This document shows positions 47,829 through 58,899 of a DNA stretch of 64,000 nt, piece after piece. The stretch is taken from assembly GCA_036873755.1 (NCBI GenBank), contig JAVTVY010051596.1, positions 62,001 through 126,000 on the forward strand, read 5' to 3'. The notes below the pieces were generated by a model that searched no databases, was not told the origin of the DNA, and saw only the letters and a list, made by a program, of their open reading frames with translations. This stretch comes from Hanleya hanleyi (lineage: Eukaryota > Mollusca > Polyplacophora > Lepidopleurida > Hanleyidae). Position numbers and translations under genes: made by a program. The stretch's first letter is position 1. Each line of letters begins with the position of its first letter.

Positions 47829-48276
47829 GGCATCAGACTACAATTAATCACTTCCGGGTCAGTGTCCACGATCTACATGGTTTAGAAATTTGAGAGCAGA
47901 TCTTTATGGATTTTATAAGCTGCGATTTTTCAGCATTTCTGATACATCTGATATTTCAACTTGCAGATGAGTCTTCAAACTGTACTTCCTGGTGTTGATT
48001 TGGGCCACTTTGGAAAAAGCATGGTGGATGGAGACATGATCAGTGAAGGGTGACAAGGCTCCCTGTTTACAAATTGAATGACATTCTGTAGCACCAATCA
48101 GCTGTCAGTGGCGGCAATTTGAAATTTCCATGGTCAACATCTGTCAAGACTGGTAATGTCCCACAAGGTAAATATTGACATGCCAGCTGGATTTATGCAT
48201 TGTGAATTTTCTGGATTTTTGCCGATTTTTAACGCTAATACATAACAAGTAACGGAATTAATAGTGGGCTGATGCC
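47829..48276. mobile_element. MITE inserted in LINE ORF1
   Basis: 448 bases with terminal inverted repeats: 'ggcatcagactacaattaat' at the left and, reverse-complemented, 'ggcatcagcccactattaat' at the right (17 of 20 match). ACCT stands on both sides (47825-47828 and 48277-48280). The ORF1 frame continues exactly across the insertion if one ACCT is counted. There is no open frame of its own. Four-base targets occur in several DNA-transposon groups, so no family is assigned. Confidence 0.85.
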
Positions 48277-48280
48277 ACCT

Positions 48281-48463
48281 ACTTATCGACGAGAGGAGCG
48301 CAGAGACGAGCCAGCCACAAAGCGAAGTGGCAACCATGATAACCGTGAAAACAGATTCAATGTTCTCCCACGAGAAGGCGTGGAGAGTACCGGGAACCCT
48401 GAGAGTGAAAACCAGCAGGCGCCATCATCGGCGACTGGAGGGGCAGACATACAGGGAGACTAG
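48281..48463 (+). CDS. LINE ORF1 protein, C-terminal tail after the MITE
   Basis: Continues the Arg-rich tail of ORF1 in the same frame (TYRREERRDEPATKR, then ENRFNVLPREGVES) and ends in TAG. The Met at 48272 belongs to the MITE end and is not a start. Confidence 0.75.
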   Translation, partial: TYRREERRDEPATKRSGNHDNRENRFNVLPREGVESTGNPESENQQAPSSATGGADIQGD

Positions 48464-48519
48464 GGAACTAGGGGTGCCGCACTGGTCGAACGAACTATCC
48501 AACCGGACACTTCCCTCCT

Positions 48520-49720
48520 AGTGAATTAAAGTTCATATCCATTAACGTATGCGGTCTCAAAAGAAGACTATTATATCCTGACTTTATAGATCTGATAAGT
48601 CAGTATGACATAATTGCATGTGTTGAAACGAAACTAGATAATTATGACCTAATAACACAAATTCAAGGTTACGAATTCTTCCCAGCAAACCGGAAACAAA
48701 ACGTTATTCGTAAATCGGGTGGAATCGGGTTATTTGTTAAGGAAAATTTGTTACATTTTGTTCATATATATGATTTGTCATGTATTGTGGTTTAAAGTAT
48801 CTGGTGAACTTCTCAAACTAGATAACGATCTTCACTTTGGTGCCTTATATATTCCACCTGAGAAAACCGCATTATGCTAATTAAGACTTGTTGAAAGATC
48901 TCGAAAAAGAAATAGTAGAAAAATGTAGTGAAACTGGGTTTCTATACTTACTAGGAGATTTTAATGTACGAACAGCCGAAGCAGAAGACTACACCATAAT
49001 TGATGACTATCTTACAGAGTTTGTTTAATTGGACGGAACTACATACAGATCCCTGAAAGATATTTACACAATAATGGATTTTGATTTCCCAAAACAACGA
49101 ACTAACAAAGACAATACATTGAACAATTACGGTAGAATTTTCTTAACTTATGTAAACTGAATAGTTTACTCATCTTGAATGGTAGAGCAGGAAAGGACAA
49201 GGGAATCGGAAAGCGCACTTTTAATAACTTATCATCTATTGACTATGTATTCTGCAAAATACCAGCAGTTAAACTTGTATCAGACTTTGAAATACACGAT
49301 TTCGACCCATTATTCTCAGACCCACAGGCCCGCAAAACAAGAGTTGTGGATTTATATAAAGCATGGGGTTATATATAGAGACCCCATATTTCGACACTTC
49401 ACCGTAATACCACCGTCCACACCCCCCAAAACTCTTGTTTTGCGGGCCTGTGCTCAGACCTGAGCACTCCAGTATCACTTTGCTTAAAAAATCACGAACT
49501 CGAACACCGACCTACATCACATTTTTACACCAATGATGACAGTTATATATCCGAGAGTGCACCAATAAACCCGAAACTTAAAAGAAAGTGGACCCCAAAT
49601 AAACAAAGCTCATTCGTTGAAAGTATAGGAATTAATGATATACATGTAGAAGAAATGAAAAAAACAGCTAACATCATTCGACCCAAAAGAAATGACACAA
49701 GAATCCATAAATAATATTGC
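48520..49720 (+). pseudogene. LINE endonuclease (APE-type) domain, broken
   Basis: Start of LINE ORF2. LKFISINVCGLKRRL opens the endonuclease fold, IIACVETKLDNYD holds the metal-binding Glu, GGIGLFVKENL follows, then YLLGDFNV with the catalytic Asp-Phe-Asn, and SSIDYVF…FEIHDFDPLFSD near the end. The expected active His of 'SDH' is not seen. Stops and frame changes occur near 48795, 48880, 49028 and 49160. A hAT-like MITE sits at 49323-49452, and beyond it the protein runs on (LSTPVSLCLKNHEL…) to ~49700. The reverse transcriptase is missing here. Confidence 0.8.
49323..49452. mobile_element. hAT-like MITE, 130 bases, inside the LINE endonuclease
   Basis: Perfect 23-base terminal inverted repeats (starting 'cacaggcccgcaaaacaaga') and an 8-base target duplication, 'ctcagacc', at 49315-49322 and 49453-49460. 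An 8-base target and CA…TG ends are the marks of the hAT superfamily. The interrupted endonuclease frame continues when one target copy is counted. Confidence 0.9.
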
Positions 49721-50249
49721 CGAAAATATAACGACTATTTTCGGGAAACTTATTTTTCTTTTTATTTTGGGAAAAAAATGTTTTCAATATCTTTGTGAAG
49801 TAAAAATGAAATGAAATGAAAGGACAAAGAATTTCGTGAAGCGACTTTCAGAAAAGAAATACTAGAACAGGCCAAAATTATCTATTTCGCCTGCAGCACT
49901 TGGTCGTATATATACATTTTCGACTCTGCACGTGTAAACAAATGACCGCTGAAATCTCGCCATTTTGCCTTCGACCTCACCACGAAATAAAAATAATTCA
50001 ATAAAAAATAAACTATAGCAGATATTAAATTCAAATTTTCTACAAATACACAGTTATATACGTACTTTTCAATCCATCTGCTGACATAGAAATCGAATTT
50101 AGCGCTTCGATTTCACACACAGGGAGTGCTTCTTTTCCGTGCAAGGTGACTCGTCACATGACAATAATATTCACACGCTCAAATAACACGTATAAACATC
50201 AAAGAATCATCATAATTCAGCGAAATATGCTGATATTTAGCATACAAAA
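49721..50249. other. no gene recognised
   Basis: Follows the LINE remnant. AT-rich. It may hold the outer, strongly decayed part of the inverted repeat that follows. Confidence 0.4.
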
Positions 50250-50990
50250 TAATTACGGATACTGAGCCTCCTGCAGACACTTTTACTCACACTCTAGAAT
50301 TTTTCTTTATACAGCTAAAAGTATGCGTTATAGCTATAGTAATGTATATATTTCTTGAAAGCGCATTTCTTAAGATTTTCAAATATATAAATGTGTTCAC
50401 TGAAAATCTGTAGGTTGTGAAGATATTCAAATTTTAAGAAAATAATTTAAAAGAATGAGCCTTATTTTTTAAATCGCTATATAAAAAAATCTATTCAACT
50501 TAACGTAACTTACATAATCATTTCCTGAGTCTCAGTTTTGTCAGTTTTGCTCTAGTTCTTATTCTATTGACATTTCATTCAACTTCAAAGTTCAAAACTG
50601 TGTGTTGCTCGATTTGGTAAAGAGTTATTCCATTAAATGTCAATAGAATGAGAACCAGGCGAAAATTGATAAAACTGAGACACGGATTTCCTGTTGGGGT
50701 TGTATTCTACAGGAAGTGATGAAGTAAGTTACGATAAGTTGAATACTTTTTGAAAATAACATTTAAAAATTTGAATTAAATTTGAATTATTTGTTTTTCA
50801 TCGAATATCTGCACAACCTACAGGTTTAGAGTGAAAACATTTGATATATTGGAATACTTAGGAAATGTGCTTTCAAGCAATATATACATTACCTTAGCTA
50901 TGAGGCATACTTTCAGCTGTATAAAGACAATTTCTAGAGAGTGTGTAAAAGTGTGTTCTGGAGGGCTCAGTATACCCTTAATTCGACAGT
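50250..50990. repeat. long imperfect inverted repeat, ~350-base arms
   Basis: Left-arm phrases such as 'tatacagctaaaagtatg', 'cctgagtctcagttttgtca' and 'ttctattgacattt' reappear in reverse complement in the right arm ('catactttcagctgtata', 'ataaaactgagacac', 'aaatgtcaatagaatgag'). The spacer is ~40 bases near 50590-50630. It is probably a decayed foldback DNA element. No coding capacity is seen. Confidence 0.8.
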
Positions 50991-52397
50991 TTCATTGCAG
51001 AAAAGCAGCTTGTCAATCTCTCTGGAGATCTACTTTTTTGAGCCGCTTCTCGAGAAATCGAACGAGATTTGATAAATCGGTTAAAGTGAGGAAAAACTGA
51101 TGATTCGTTTAAATACATCAAATTTAGACAAAAAGATGGTAGTATAGTGAATTTCGGTGAAGTAGTCCGTCCGATCGCATGTTCTGAAAGCATTTGTCGA
51201 TGAAAATGGGCAAGCATAAACTGGCGCAGCTAAATGACATTAACCCTCTGGACCATGTGCCAACAACGACAACAGCACGAAACAACAATGAATGACCTGT
51301 CATTCAAATTGACTTTGATTGATTTTCAAAGGTGTTCAATTTTGTGCAAAGGGTTAATGCATCGAGGTCGGAAAAAGTCCATCTGAGCAGGAAGAAATGT
51401 GAAACGCCATTTTTCAGTTTGACTTTTATAAGACTTTGATCCAAGGAGACCTTAAATAATTCTCTAATGACATCGCATGATACAATATTCAAGTTTAACA
51501 TACAGTTTAGCAGTGTATATATATTTAAGCGAACGAAAACCGCAATTGTACGTCACTTGACGTTTCTCGTGAATAGCTACAGGACTATAATACATTTAAC
51601 GGAGTGAGCAAATATAGATAATTGAATCTAGATAACAAAATCTTCGTTACTTCACGAGACCTTAAATTGCAGATTGGAATTAAACTGAAGAAGTTGTGTC
51701 TCTTTTATCAAGTTAGCAAAGTATTTGGTCGTAAACTGAAAAAAGGGTCTCATTCTACGTAACACGATTCATTGGACTACATGTTTTTGAACATACTTAC
51801 ATGCAAGATGAGCTTTCAGAAAGATGCTCTCCTCTAACGTTTCTACGACTGCTAAGTGTGCCCCTAAGGATTTGCAAGATTCCTGCATTGGTGAGAAAGA
51901 ATAAAGAGATAAGTAAATAGTCAATCGCTCTCATTCTGTGTAGCGTTGGATTGTCTGTATGTTATACACAACCCGATTCATCCTGCCTGTATCACAAAAC
52001 CAATATCTTTATCACGGACCGATTGGATAGGGAAAATCCACCAGTGCCCAATAGAATGACCGATACAAAAATATACTGGTACGCAATCCGTGCTATCCAC
52101 AGTCCAGTGGAAAACCACTGGGGTGCAATCAGAAGGAACCTAGGAAGGTGTAGCTAATTAAATTATTTCTGACTTTCAGCAATTTTGGTCGAAATTTCCT
52201 GTTTATTCGCGTCAATTTTTGCTGTCAATCTGGTTTCCATGTCCAGCATAAGTGTTTATAGTTACGCTACTACGCTCAGAATGGAGGACTCCGTTACATC
52301 TGACTGCCTGCGGCTCACCTTTTGTTTGCTGTTTTTTTTTTTTTTTTTGTCTGAGGGTGTTTGCACGCCTCCATGTTGCCACGTGTGATATTCGTCC
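50991..52397. other. no gene recognised
   Basis: No family motifs. It contains a T16-17 run near 52331-52348 and ordinary AT-rich DNA. Confidence 0.4.
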
Positions 52398-52399
52398 TA

Positions 52400-53116
52400 A
52401 AGCCCCGGTCACACTGCCAAGAATTGGGTAGGCGAATCACCGCGAACTGAAAAATCGTGGTCATTCTTGGCAATTCGTACAGGCATCTTGCACGGTTCGT
52501 CGCAGATCGTGACCGTTCTTGCCTATTCTCGGAGGGAGTACGAACAATTTGAAATGTTCAAAACATTCGCCGGGCAAGTACGATTAAATGGTGTACGTAT
52601 GGCATTCTTGGCACCATCCTACTGCGTTCTCGCATGCATTCTCCTCCTACCGTGTATATTCGTGGGTAGTCGTAGTAGTTCTTTCGATCACAAATCAACA
52701 AGAAAGCCGTACGCATTGAACGATTGTTGGACGCAATCTATGCTTCTTGTACGATCATACTGCTCCTGGGGGGTCGTGTCACAGCGTAACAGGTTCGTAC
52801 TGCATTCGTACTCACATCGTATACATGCGTACTTATTCGTAGCAGATTATCGAGCATTCGTAGTGGGTTCGCGGGCTGTCGTGTTGATTCGTAGGGCGTT
52901 CTTTACTGAATCGTACTGCATGCGTACTTATTCCTGATGATTCTTGTTAAATGCTCATGGCTGTCGTACAAGGGACCTACGGCATACGCAAAGGATTCGT
53001 AGGACAGTTTCAAAGAGGCCCCCTACAGGCGAATTGACACGAATCGACAAGATTGAAATATTCGTGGTCATTGGCCGGCATTCTCCACTCAATTCTTGAC
53101 AGTGTGACTGGCGCTT
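52400..53116. mobile_element. TA-flanked MITE, 717 bases, TIR AAGCCCCGGTCACACTG
   Basis: Left end 'aagccccggtcacactgcc' then 'aagaattg'. The right end is the reverse complement, 'caattcttgacagtgtgact' then 'ggcgctt'. TA is at 52398-52399 and 53117-53118. The interior carries CGTA-type words about every 10-11 bases, like the elements at 29717-31187. The 156-codon open frame inside (52467-52937) has no domain and shares this periodicity, so I do not call it a gene. Confidence 0.85.
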
Positions 53117-53118
53117 TA

Positions 53119-53856
53119 CACATCAAAATTTCCCCAGGTCAAGAACGGCCAATACAACGGAATAATCCTACCTCGGAACTTGGCTACTATAACACCTCAT
53201 CATTAATTGAACCGGGACTAAATATTTCGACCATTTTGGCGGTAATATAGCGGTGGTAGTTGGGGCCAACCTGTTACTTAGACCGGACCGACAGGGGGAC
53301 ATTGAACAGACGGTGGGTTTCTTCGAAACAAAAATAAAAAATACAGGTCACGGAAACTTCAGAACCTGATCTGCTCATCTAATTAGGTGGACGATCTGGG
53401 AGATAGAAGAACTGAAGGAAAAACAACAATCTCAGAGAAGTATTTCAGTCGACACTAAGTTGCGTTGGTTTCAGTTTAGAATTAATCGTCGGATATTGGC
53501 AAAAAAACACATTTCTCCGTAGTACTCAGATCCACAAATATGATTTATCTTGTGTAACTTGGAGAAAGACACAATAGTACACATATTTTGGAAATGTTGA
53601 TGGTTTATGATATTCGTCATCCGTTTGTACTATAAGGAACTGGAATATTATTTTAACACAGAGAAAATAATATTTCATAAAGAGAGTAAATTATTAAGTT
53701 TAGATGTGCTAGATGGATAGAACTGTTTACGATTGATAATACATTGGGGTGATATCAAATTTCTTATACATTTTGTGACACTGTTTTGTATATCTGTGCT
53801 GTGATAGAGAAAATGTATTGTGATTGAAAAAGTCAAGCAAAAAAAAAAAAAAAAAA
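53119..53856. other. no gene recognised
   Basis: AT-rich. It ends in a poly-A run (about 53840-53857) next to an ORF1 fragment. Confidence 0.4.
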
Positions 53857-54112
53857 CAAATTTCAGAGAGCCATAACCGTAAATACAATCTCGTAATACC
53901 CGGTTTGACAGGCCCGGACAAACACAACGATTTAGAGGTGTATATTAGAAAATACCTGTTCAAAGAGAAGCTCGGCATCCCCGAGTTCGAGGCAAAGGAA
54001 ATTTCCATTGTGAATACGCATTTTCTTCAGCGGAGAAAATGCACTTGAGCCGGTTATTATTCGTTTCGTGTACTTGAAGGAAAATGAGCTGGTGAAAAAA
54101 TTATGGTGAAAA
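53857..54112 (+). pseudogene. LINE ORF1 RRM fragment, frameshifted
   Basis: RKYNLVIPGLTGPDKHNDLE and KLGIPEFEAKEISIVNTHFL fit the RNA-recognition domain of a LINE ORF1. After a frame change near 54040-54050 the next block, EPVIIRFVYLKENELVKKLW, follows in another frame. It is a different subfamily from the ORF1 at 46692. Confidence 0.7.
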
Positions 54113-54127
54113 AATTACGGTTATTCA

Positions 54128-54215
54128 ATTCGGATTTACCAGGATATTGCCCTTGTCTACAACAAGATGTGTGGAAACTTGCTCAGCAGGTTCACACTTT
54201 GAGCGTGTTCGACTG
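54128..54215. repeat. small dispersed repeat, inverted relative to 55880-55975
   Basis: 'tttaccaggatattgc', 'gtctacaacaagatgtgt' and 'acttgctcagcaggttcaca' recur, reverse-complemented, in 55880-55975. The minus-strand reading at 55729-55941 (STTRCVLAQQAHTIRAGVKQ) may be coding, but I do not recognise it. Confidence 0.55.
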
Positions 54216-56164
54216 GCTCACGCGGCTTACTCCAACTGATCTGGGTGAGCGAGAATATCGTTCGACTGGTACGTGGCGTCATTGACGAGTTAGACCCGAC
54301 TGAGGCCTAAGCACGGTATACAAAAGACAGTGCGCCTCTATGAGTAGTTCGGTCGCTCTTGAAGGTATAAAAGGCTCTACTTGGAGTCATCTGTCTACCT
54401 GACCGTACTTTGTGGTTCCTGGATAAAGTCTAAAAATATTATTTTATAAAAAACTGTTTTTCACGGAACATGAGGGATGTTGGTGGTTATATCCACACAA
54501 GAACCATACTCGTAAAACCATAGTTTCGTCATTGAAGTGAATAAAGTGAGAAAGTTACTGCTTCGCACAACCTGTGCACGCGCGTTCTAGTTGCGAGTTC
54601 GATAAAATTCATCTAGCCGAGTAGACTACCTAGCATATCTAAATTGCATTTAGAGAGATAAACATATAGCAAATTACAATTAAACAGTTATATATGATAT
54701 CGGAAATCGGTGTACAACAGTGCAGCATGTGTTTTCTACACCGGTTCTGGTACTAACAATTACACGCATTGGATCGGCATCTAGATGTGTTCTATGGTTA
54801 TTGGGTTGCTCCGTGCGATGAAAAAAAGAAAGGAAAATTAAGATCTGTACGCCACAGAAACGAATTTCGAGCGGAACCCTCCATTTTCACTCTTGAGATA
54901 ACCCTTCTATATCTCCAAGAGGGAGTGTTTCTCTTAGATGGACACTATCGATTGTATGCCGTGCTAAGTAACCCATTCGCTGAGCGGAGCAGTAGAGTTA
55001 AAAATGGCGACCGAAGTCAGCCGGTGACATCTCCAAAGAACCGCAACCTCATGGCTTCTTGTCCTTCAAAATTTGTAGATTGAAGCATGAAATATATCAT
55101 CTTCATAGTCAAATATGATACGAAGCAAACGCCTGGTGAAATGTACTGCAAAACACAATGCAAAATATACAGGAAGATGCCCAAACACTTCACTGAGGTC
55201 CGACGAGCATTTGAAATGGCCTTTTAACAAATAATGTACAAAATACTTTCAAACTCCAACCAACTGCCTGACTGCAATTTGCAAACACAATCCCAACAAT
55301 TATTATGCGAGCACCATTAACCGCTGTTGTCTCTTTTTGCAATGTGTAGAAAGAAAAAAATTGATATATCGATACACCATTATGATGAAACTTCTCTACC
55401 GCAGATAAAAGTAGTTCCTCAAAACTGGCAGAAACCAGTATGACCTCCTCACATGTATAGTGGTGGTTGTGTTTACAAATGTCAGCTGTATTAGTATTTG
55501 GGCTTCAAATGCAATTTATCTGGTATTTGTTAATACCTAGCTATTTTAAATGTTGGTCGGACGTAAATGAAGTGTTTAGGCATCTTTCTATACATTTTGC
55601 GTTTTATTTTGTCATAAATTTCAGCAGAAATTTGCTTTGCAGATTTGACTATTAATGTGATATTTTTCCATGCTGCCAACTACATCTTTTGCAGGACAAG
55701 AAACCAACTTGTGTATTTCACTTATGTTCTACATTCTGAGAAAGATTGGTACTGAGTAAAACTGTGTTCTAATAAGCCACCTGGGATTGGGATTTTTCAC
55801 ACTTGTTGTTGGAAACTGGACCCTCCCCATCAGCCATAATCTGAATAAGTCTTTACGATGTGTAGTTTTTACTCTAGCTTGCTTAACGCCAGCTCTTATA
55901 GTGTGAGCCTGCTGAGCAAGTACACATCTTGTTGTAGACACTGAGCTATATCCTGGTAAATACGAATCGAATCCATTATTTGCTGACTTTGCTTAAGGGC
56001 GTTAGATCCATGATTTGTCAAAATGGTTGTACAAGCGCTCCCTTTTCGGTCGCTAGAGATGTAAGCAGTGTGGTCCTATGTCGTCATACCTGTGCGAAGA
56101 TATTAGGACTACCAATCAGAAGTTAGAAAAATATAAAAAGGGTGATTTAATAATGATAATAAAT
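54216..56164. other. no gene recognised
   Basis: Apart from the inverted copy of the small repeat at 55880-55975, nothing can be assigned. A frame at 54769-55083 has no known motif. Confidence 0.4.
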
Positions 56165-57580
56165 TACTTCAGTATGCCGATGATACAGTTCTAATCCTCG
56201 ATGGTACTGAGGAATCTTTGAGGGAAGCTATGGATACTCTTAATTTATTTGCTCGGATATCAAAACTGAGAAAAAAAAAACAAAGGTTGTACTTTTTGGC
56301 AGTTTAAAAAATTCTACAGAATCTATCGGAAGTCGTCAAGGACTATTCTGTAACAATGCATTTTTAGGTATTACCTTTTGCCTAGATTTGCCAGAAATGA
56401 TAGCACTAAATTATAATCACAAAATTGAAGGTATGCGTCGCATTCTTGCTCTATGGAAAAACAGGAACCTAACACCATTTGGAAAAATAACTATTGTGAA
56501 ATCCTCCACCTTAACTAAAATAAATTATCTTTTATTTACACTTCTTAATTCCGATAAGGAGCTTCTTGATGAATGTGAGAAAATGTTATTTAAATTTATT
56601 TAAAATGACAAACCTGATAAAATTGCAAAAAAATTGCTCGAGAAGAATTTCTCCAGGGGTAGTGTTATAATGATACATTTGGAATCGTTTCCTAAGACAT
56701 TAAAAATAACTTGGATTAGAACCAATGCACAATGGTCAACATTGACTCTGCTAAGATAACAGATATATGTCTTTCTGGTTGTTACGTCCCTGTTTCATGG
56801 AGCGAATTTGAGGAAAATAAGAAATGCTTTCTGAGGAAATGTTTGAAGAGACTTTTGTCAAAACTTTGCAGTGAAGAAAATAGTCAGTATATTTCCCAAC
56901 TTGCATAATACAACGGCAATGTGCTGATCGTGGGTAAGCGTGGGTTTTGTTTGTTTTTTATATTGAAAAAATAGAGGCCGTAGCATTTGCTGCGTAAAGC
57001 TCGATGATGTCTGTGGATGTCTGTGTACCTGTTCCTGTTTGAAAATAATGTTCAGTTTTTGTTTTCGTTAATTTTTCCCGTCCACAGCTTCTCGGCCTCA
57101 CCCCAAGTCTTCCGAACTAAACCTCGAGAGCATATCCTCACCCTCATCCCCCCACCCTCTATATATCTCCTAAACTAAGCCGCGCCCGACCCATACCCTC
57201 ATATATTCCGGGACCTACGTCATGCCTCTCTTATTCAACCCATCCACTACCCCCAAGAGCATATCCCCATCCTTGGGACACTCTCTATCTCCAATACTAA
57301 CCCTCGCCCGACCCTCATATATGGCGTTCGGACTTATGTATCTAATATATTCTATTGATAGAATATTGAAATTTGTGGGTAGTCTTCAATGTTGGTATAA
57401 TTCTGCCACCCTTCAATGAATTGCAGCCCTCAAAGGGGTCGATTTATCAGGCCCCATGTTACCAGAATTTGTATGACAATGGAATAATATTTATACCAGA
57501 CTTTTTCAACGAGAATGGCATACCTAGGAACTTTTATGTATCTTATAATAAGATATTCCAGTGTGGAGCGGTTTAACAAA
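56165..57580 (+). pseudogene. L1/Tx1-like LINE reverse transcriptase, thumb and C-terminal region, broken
   Basis: The YADD catalytic box of the reverse transcriptase is at 56173-56184 (QYADDTVLILDGTEESLREA). VVLFGSLKNS, then KIEGMRRILALWKNRNLTPF and GKITIVKSSTLTKINYLLF follow, as in L1/Tx1-clade elements, and later DNGIIFIPDFFNENG. There are a frame change at the A10 run (56270-56280), a stop at 56601, and unrelated sequence at about 56930-57440. The palm domain upstream of YADD is missing, so the piece is 5'-truncated. Confidence 0.8.
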
Positions 57581-57608
57581 ACTCAAAATAAATAAATACG
57601 ATGCATAT

Positions 57609-58850
57609 TGTACTCTCTTAGCTTTCAGAGACAACTGTCTTGACATAGTGTATTCTCTTAGCTTTCAGAGACAACTGTCTTGACATAGTGTATTCTCATA
57701 GCTTTCAGAGACAACTGTTTTGACATAGTGTATTCTCTTAGCTTTCAGAGACAACTGTTTTGACATAGTGTATTCTCTTAGCTTTCAGAGACAACTGTCT
57801 TGACATAGTGTATTCTCTTAGCTTTCAGAGACAACTGTCTTGACATAGTGTATTCTCTTAGCTTTCAGAGACAACTGTTTTGACATAGTGTATTCTCATA
57901 GCTTTCAGAGACAACTGTCTTGACATAGTGTATTCTCTTAGCTTCCAGAGACAACTGTCTTGACATAGTGTATTCTCATAGCTTTCAGAGACAACTGTTT
58001 TGACATAGTGTATTCTCTTAGCTTTCAGAGACAACTGTCTTGACATAGTGTATTCTCATAGCTTTCAGAGACAACTGTTTTGACATAGTGTATTCTCTTA
58101 GCTTTCAGAGACAACTGTCTTGACATAGTGTATTCTCATAGCTTTCAGAGACAACTGTCTTGACATAGTGTATTCTCTTAGCTTTCAGAGACAACTGTTT
58201 TGACATAGTGTATTCTCTTAGCTTTCAGAGACAACTGTCTTGACATAGTGTATTCTCTTAGCTTTCAGAGACAACTGTCTTGACATAGTGTATTCTCATA
58301 GCTTTCAGAGACAACTGTTTTGACATAGTGTATTCTCATAGCTTTCAGAGACAGCTGTTTTGACATAGTGTATTCTCTTAGCTTTCAGAGACAACTGTCT
58401 TGACAGAGTGTATTCTCATAGCTTTCAAAGACAACTGTTTTGACATAGTGTATTCTCTTAGCTTTCAGAGACAACTGTCTTGACATAGTGTATTCTCATA
58501 GCTTTCAGAGACAACTGTTTTGACATAGTGTATTCTCTTAGCTTTCAGAGACAACTGTTTTGACATAGTGTATTCTCTTAGCTTTCAGAGACAACTGTCT
58601 TGACATAGTGTATTCTCTTAGCTTTCAGAGACAACTGTCTTGACATAGTGTATTCTCTTAGCTTTCAGAGACAACTGTTTTGACATAGTGTATTCTCTTA
58701 GCTTTCAGAGACAACTGTCTTGACATAGTGTATTCTCTTAGCTTTCAGAGACAACTGTTTTGACATAGTGTATTCTCTTAGCTTTCAGAGACAACTGTCT
58801 TGACATAGTGTATTCTCTTAGCTTTCAGAGACAACTGTCTTGACAGTTGT
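57609..58850. repeat. 40-base minisatellite, about 31 units, ending in an inverted half unit
   Basis: Unit: 'tgacatagtgtattctctta' then 'gctttcagagacaactgtct'. Almost all variation is at two places (CTTA or CATA, and GTCT or GTTT), and units are otherwise nearly identical, a sign of recent homogenisation. At 58829-58860 the array runs into 'gacagttgtct', the reverse complement of 'agacaactgtc', and about 30 bases of inverted unit follow. The open frame on the minus strand comes from the repeat. Confidence 0.95.
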
Positions 58851-58899
58851 CTTTGAAGGGTAAGAAAATACACTATATATCGTATTGCAGTAGTCGCTT

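Noticed and set aside
52467..52937. 156-codon frame on the plus strand
   Set aside because: Lies wholly inside a TA-flanked MITE with periodic CG words, with no transposase or other motif.
54769..55083. 104-codon frame on the plus strand
   Set aside because: Begins with a non-ATG codon, has no recognisable domain and no splice or promoter context.
57609..58850. CRISPR array
   Set aside because: Units are directly head-to-tail with no unique spacers, in a eukaryotic genome. It is a minisatellite.
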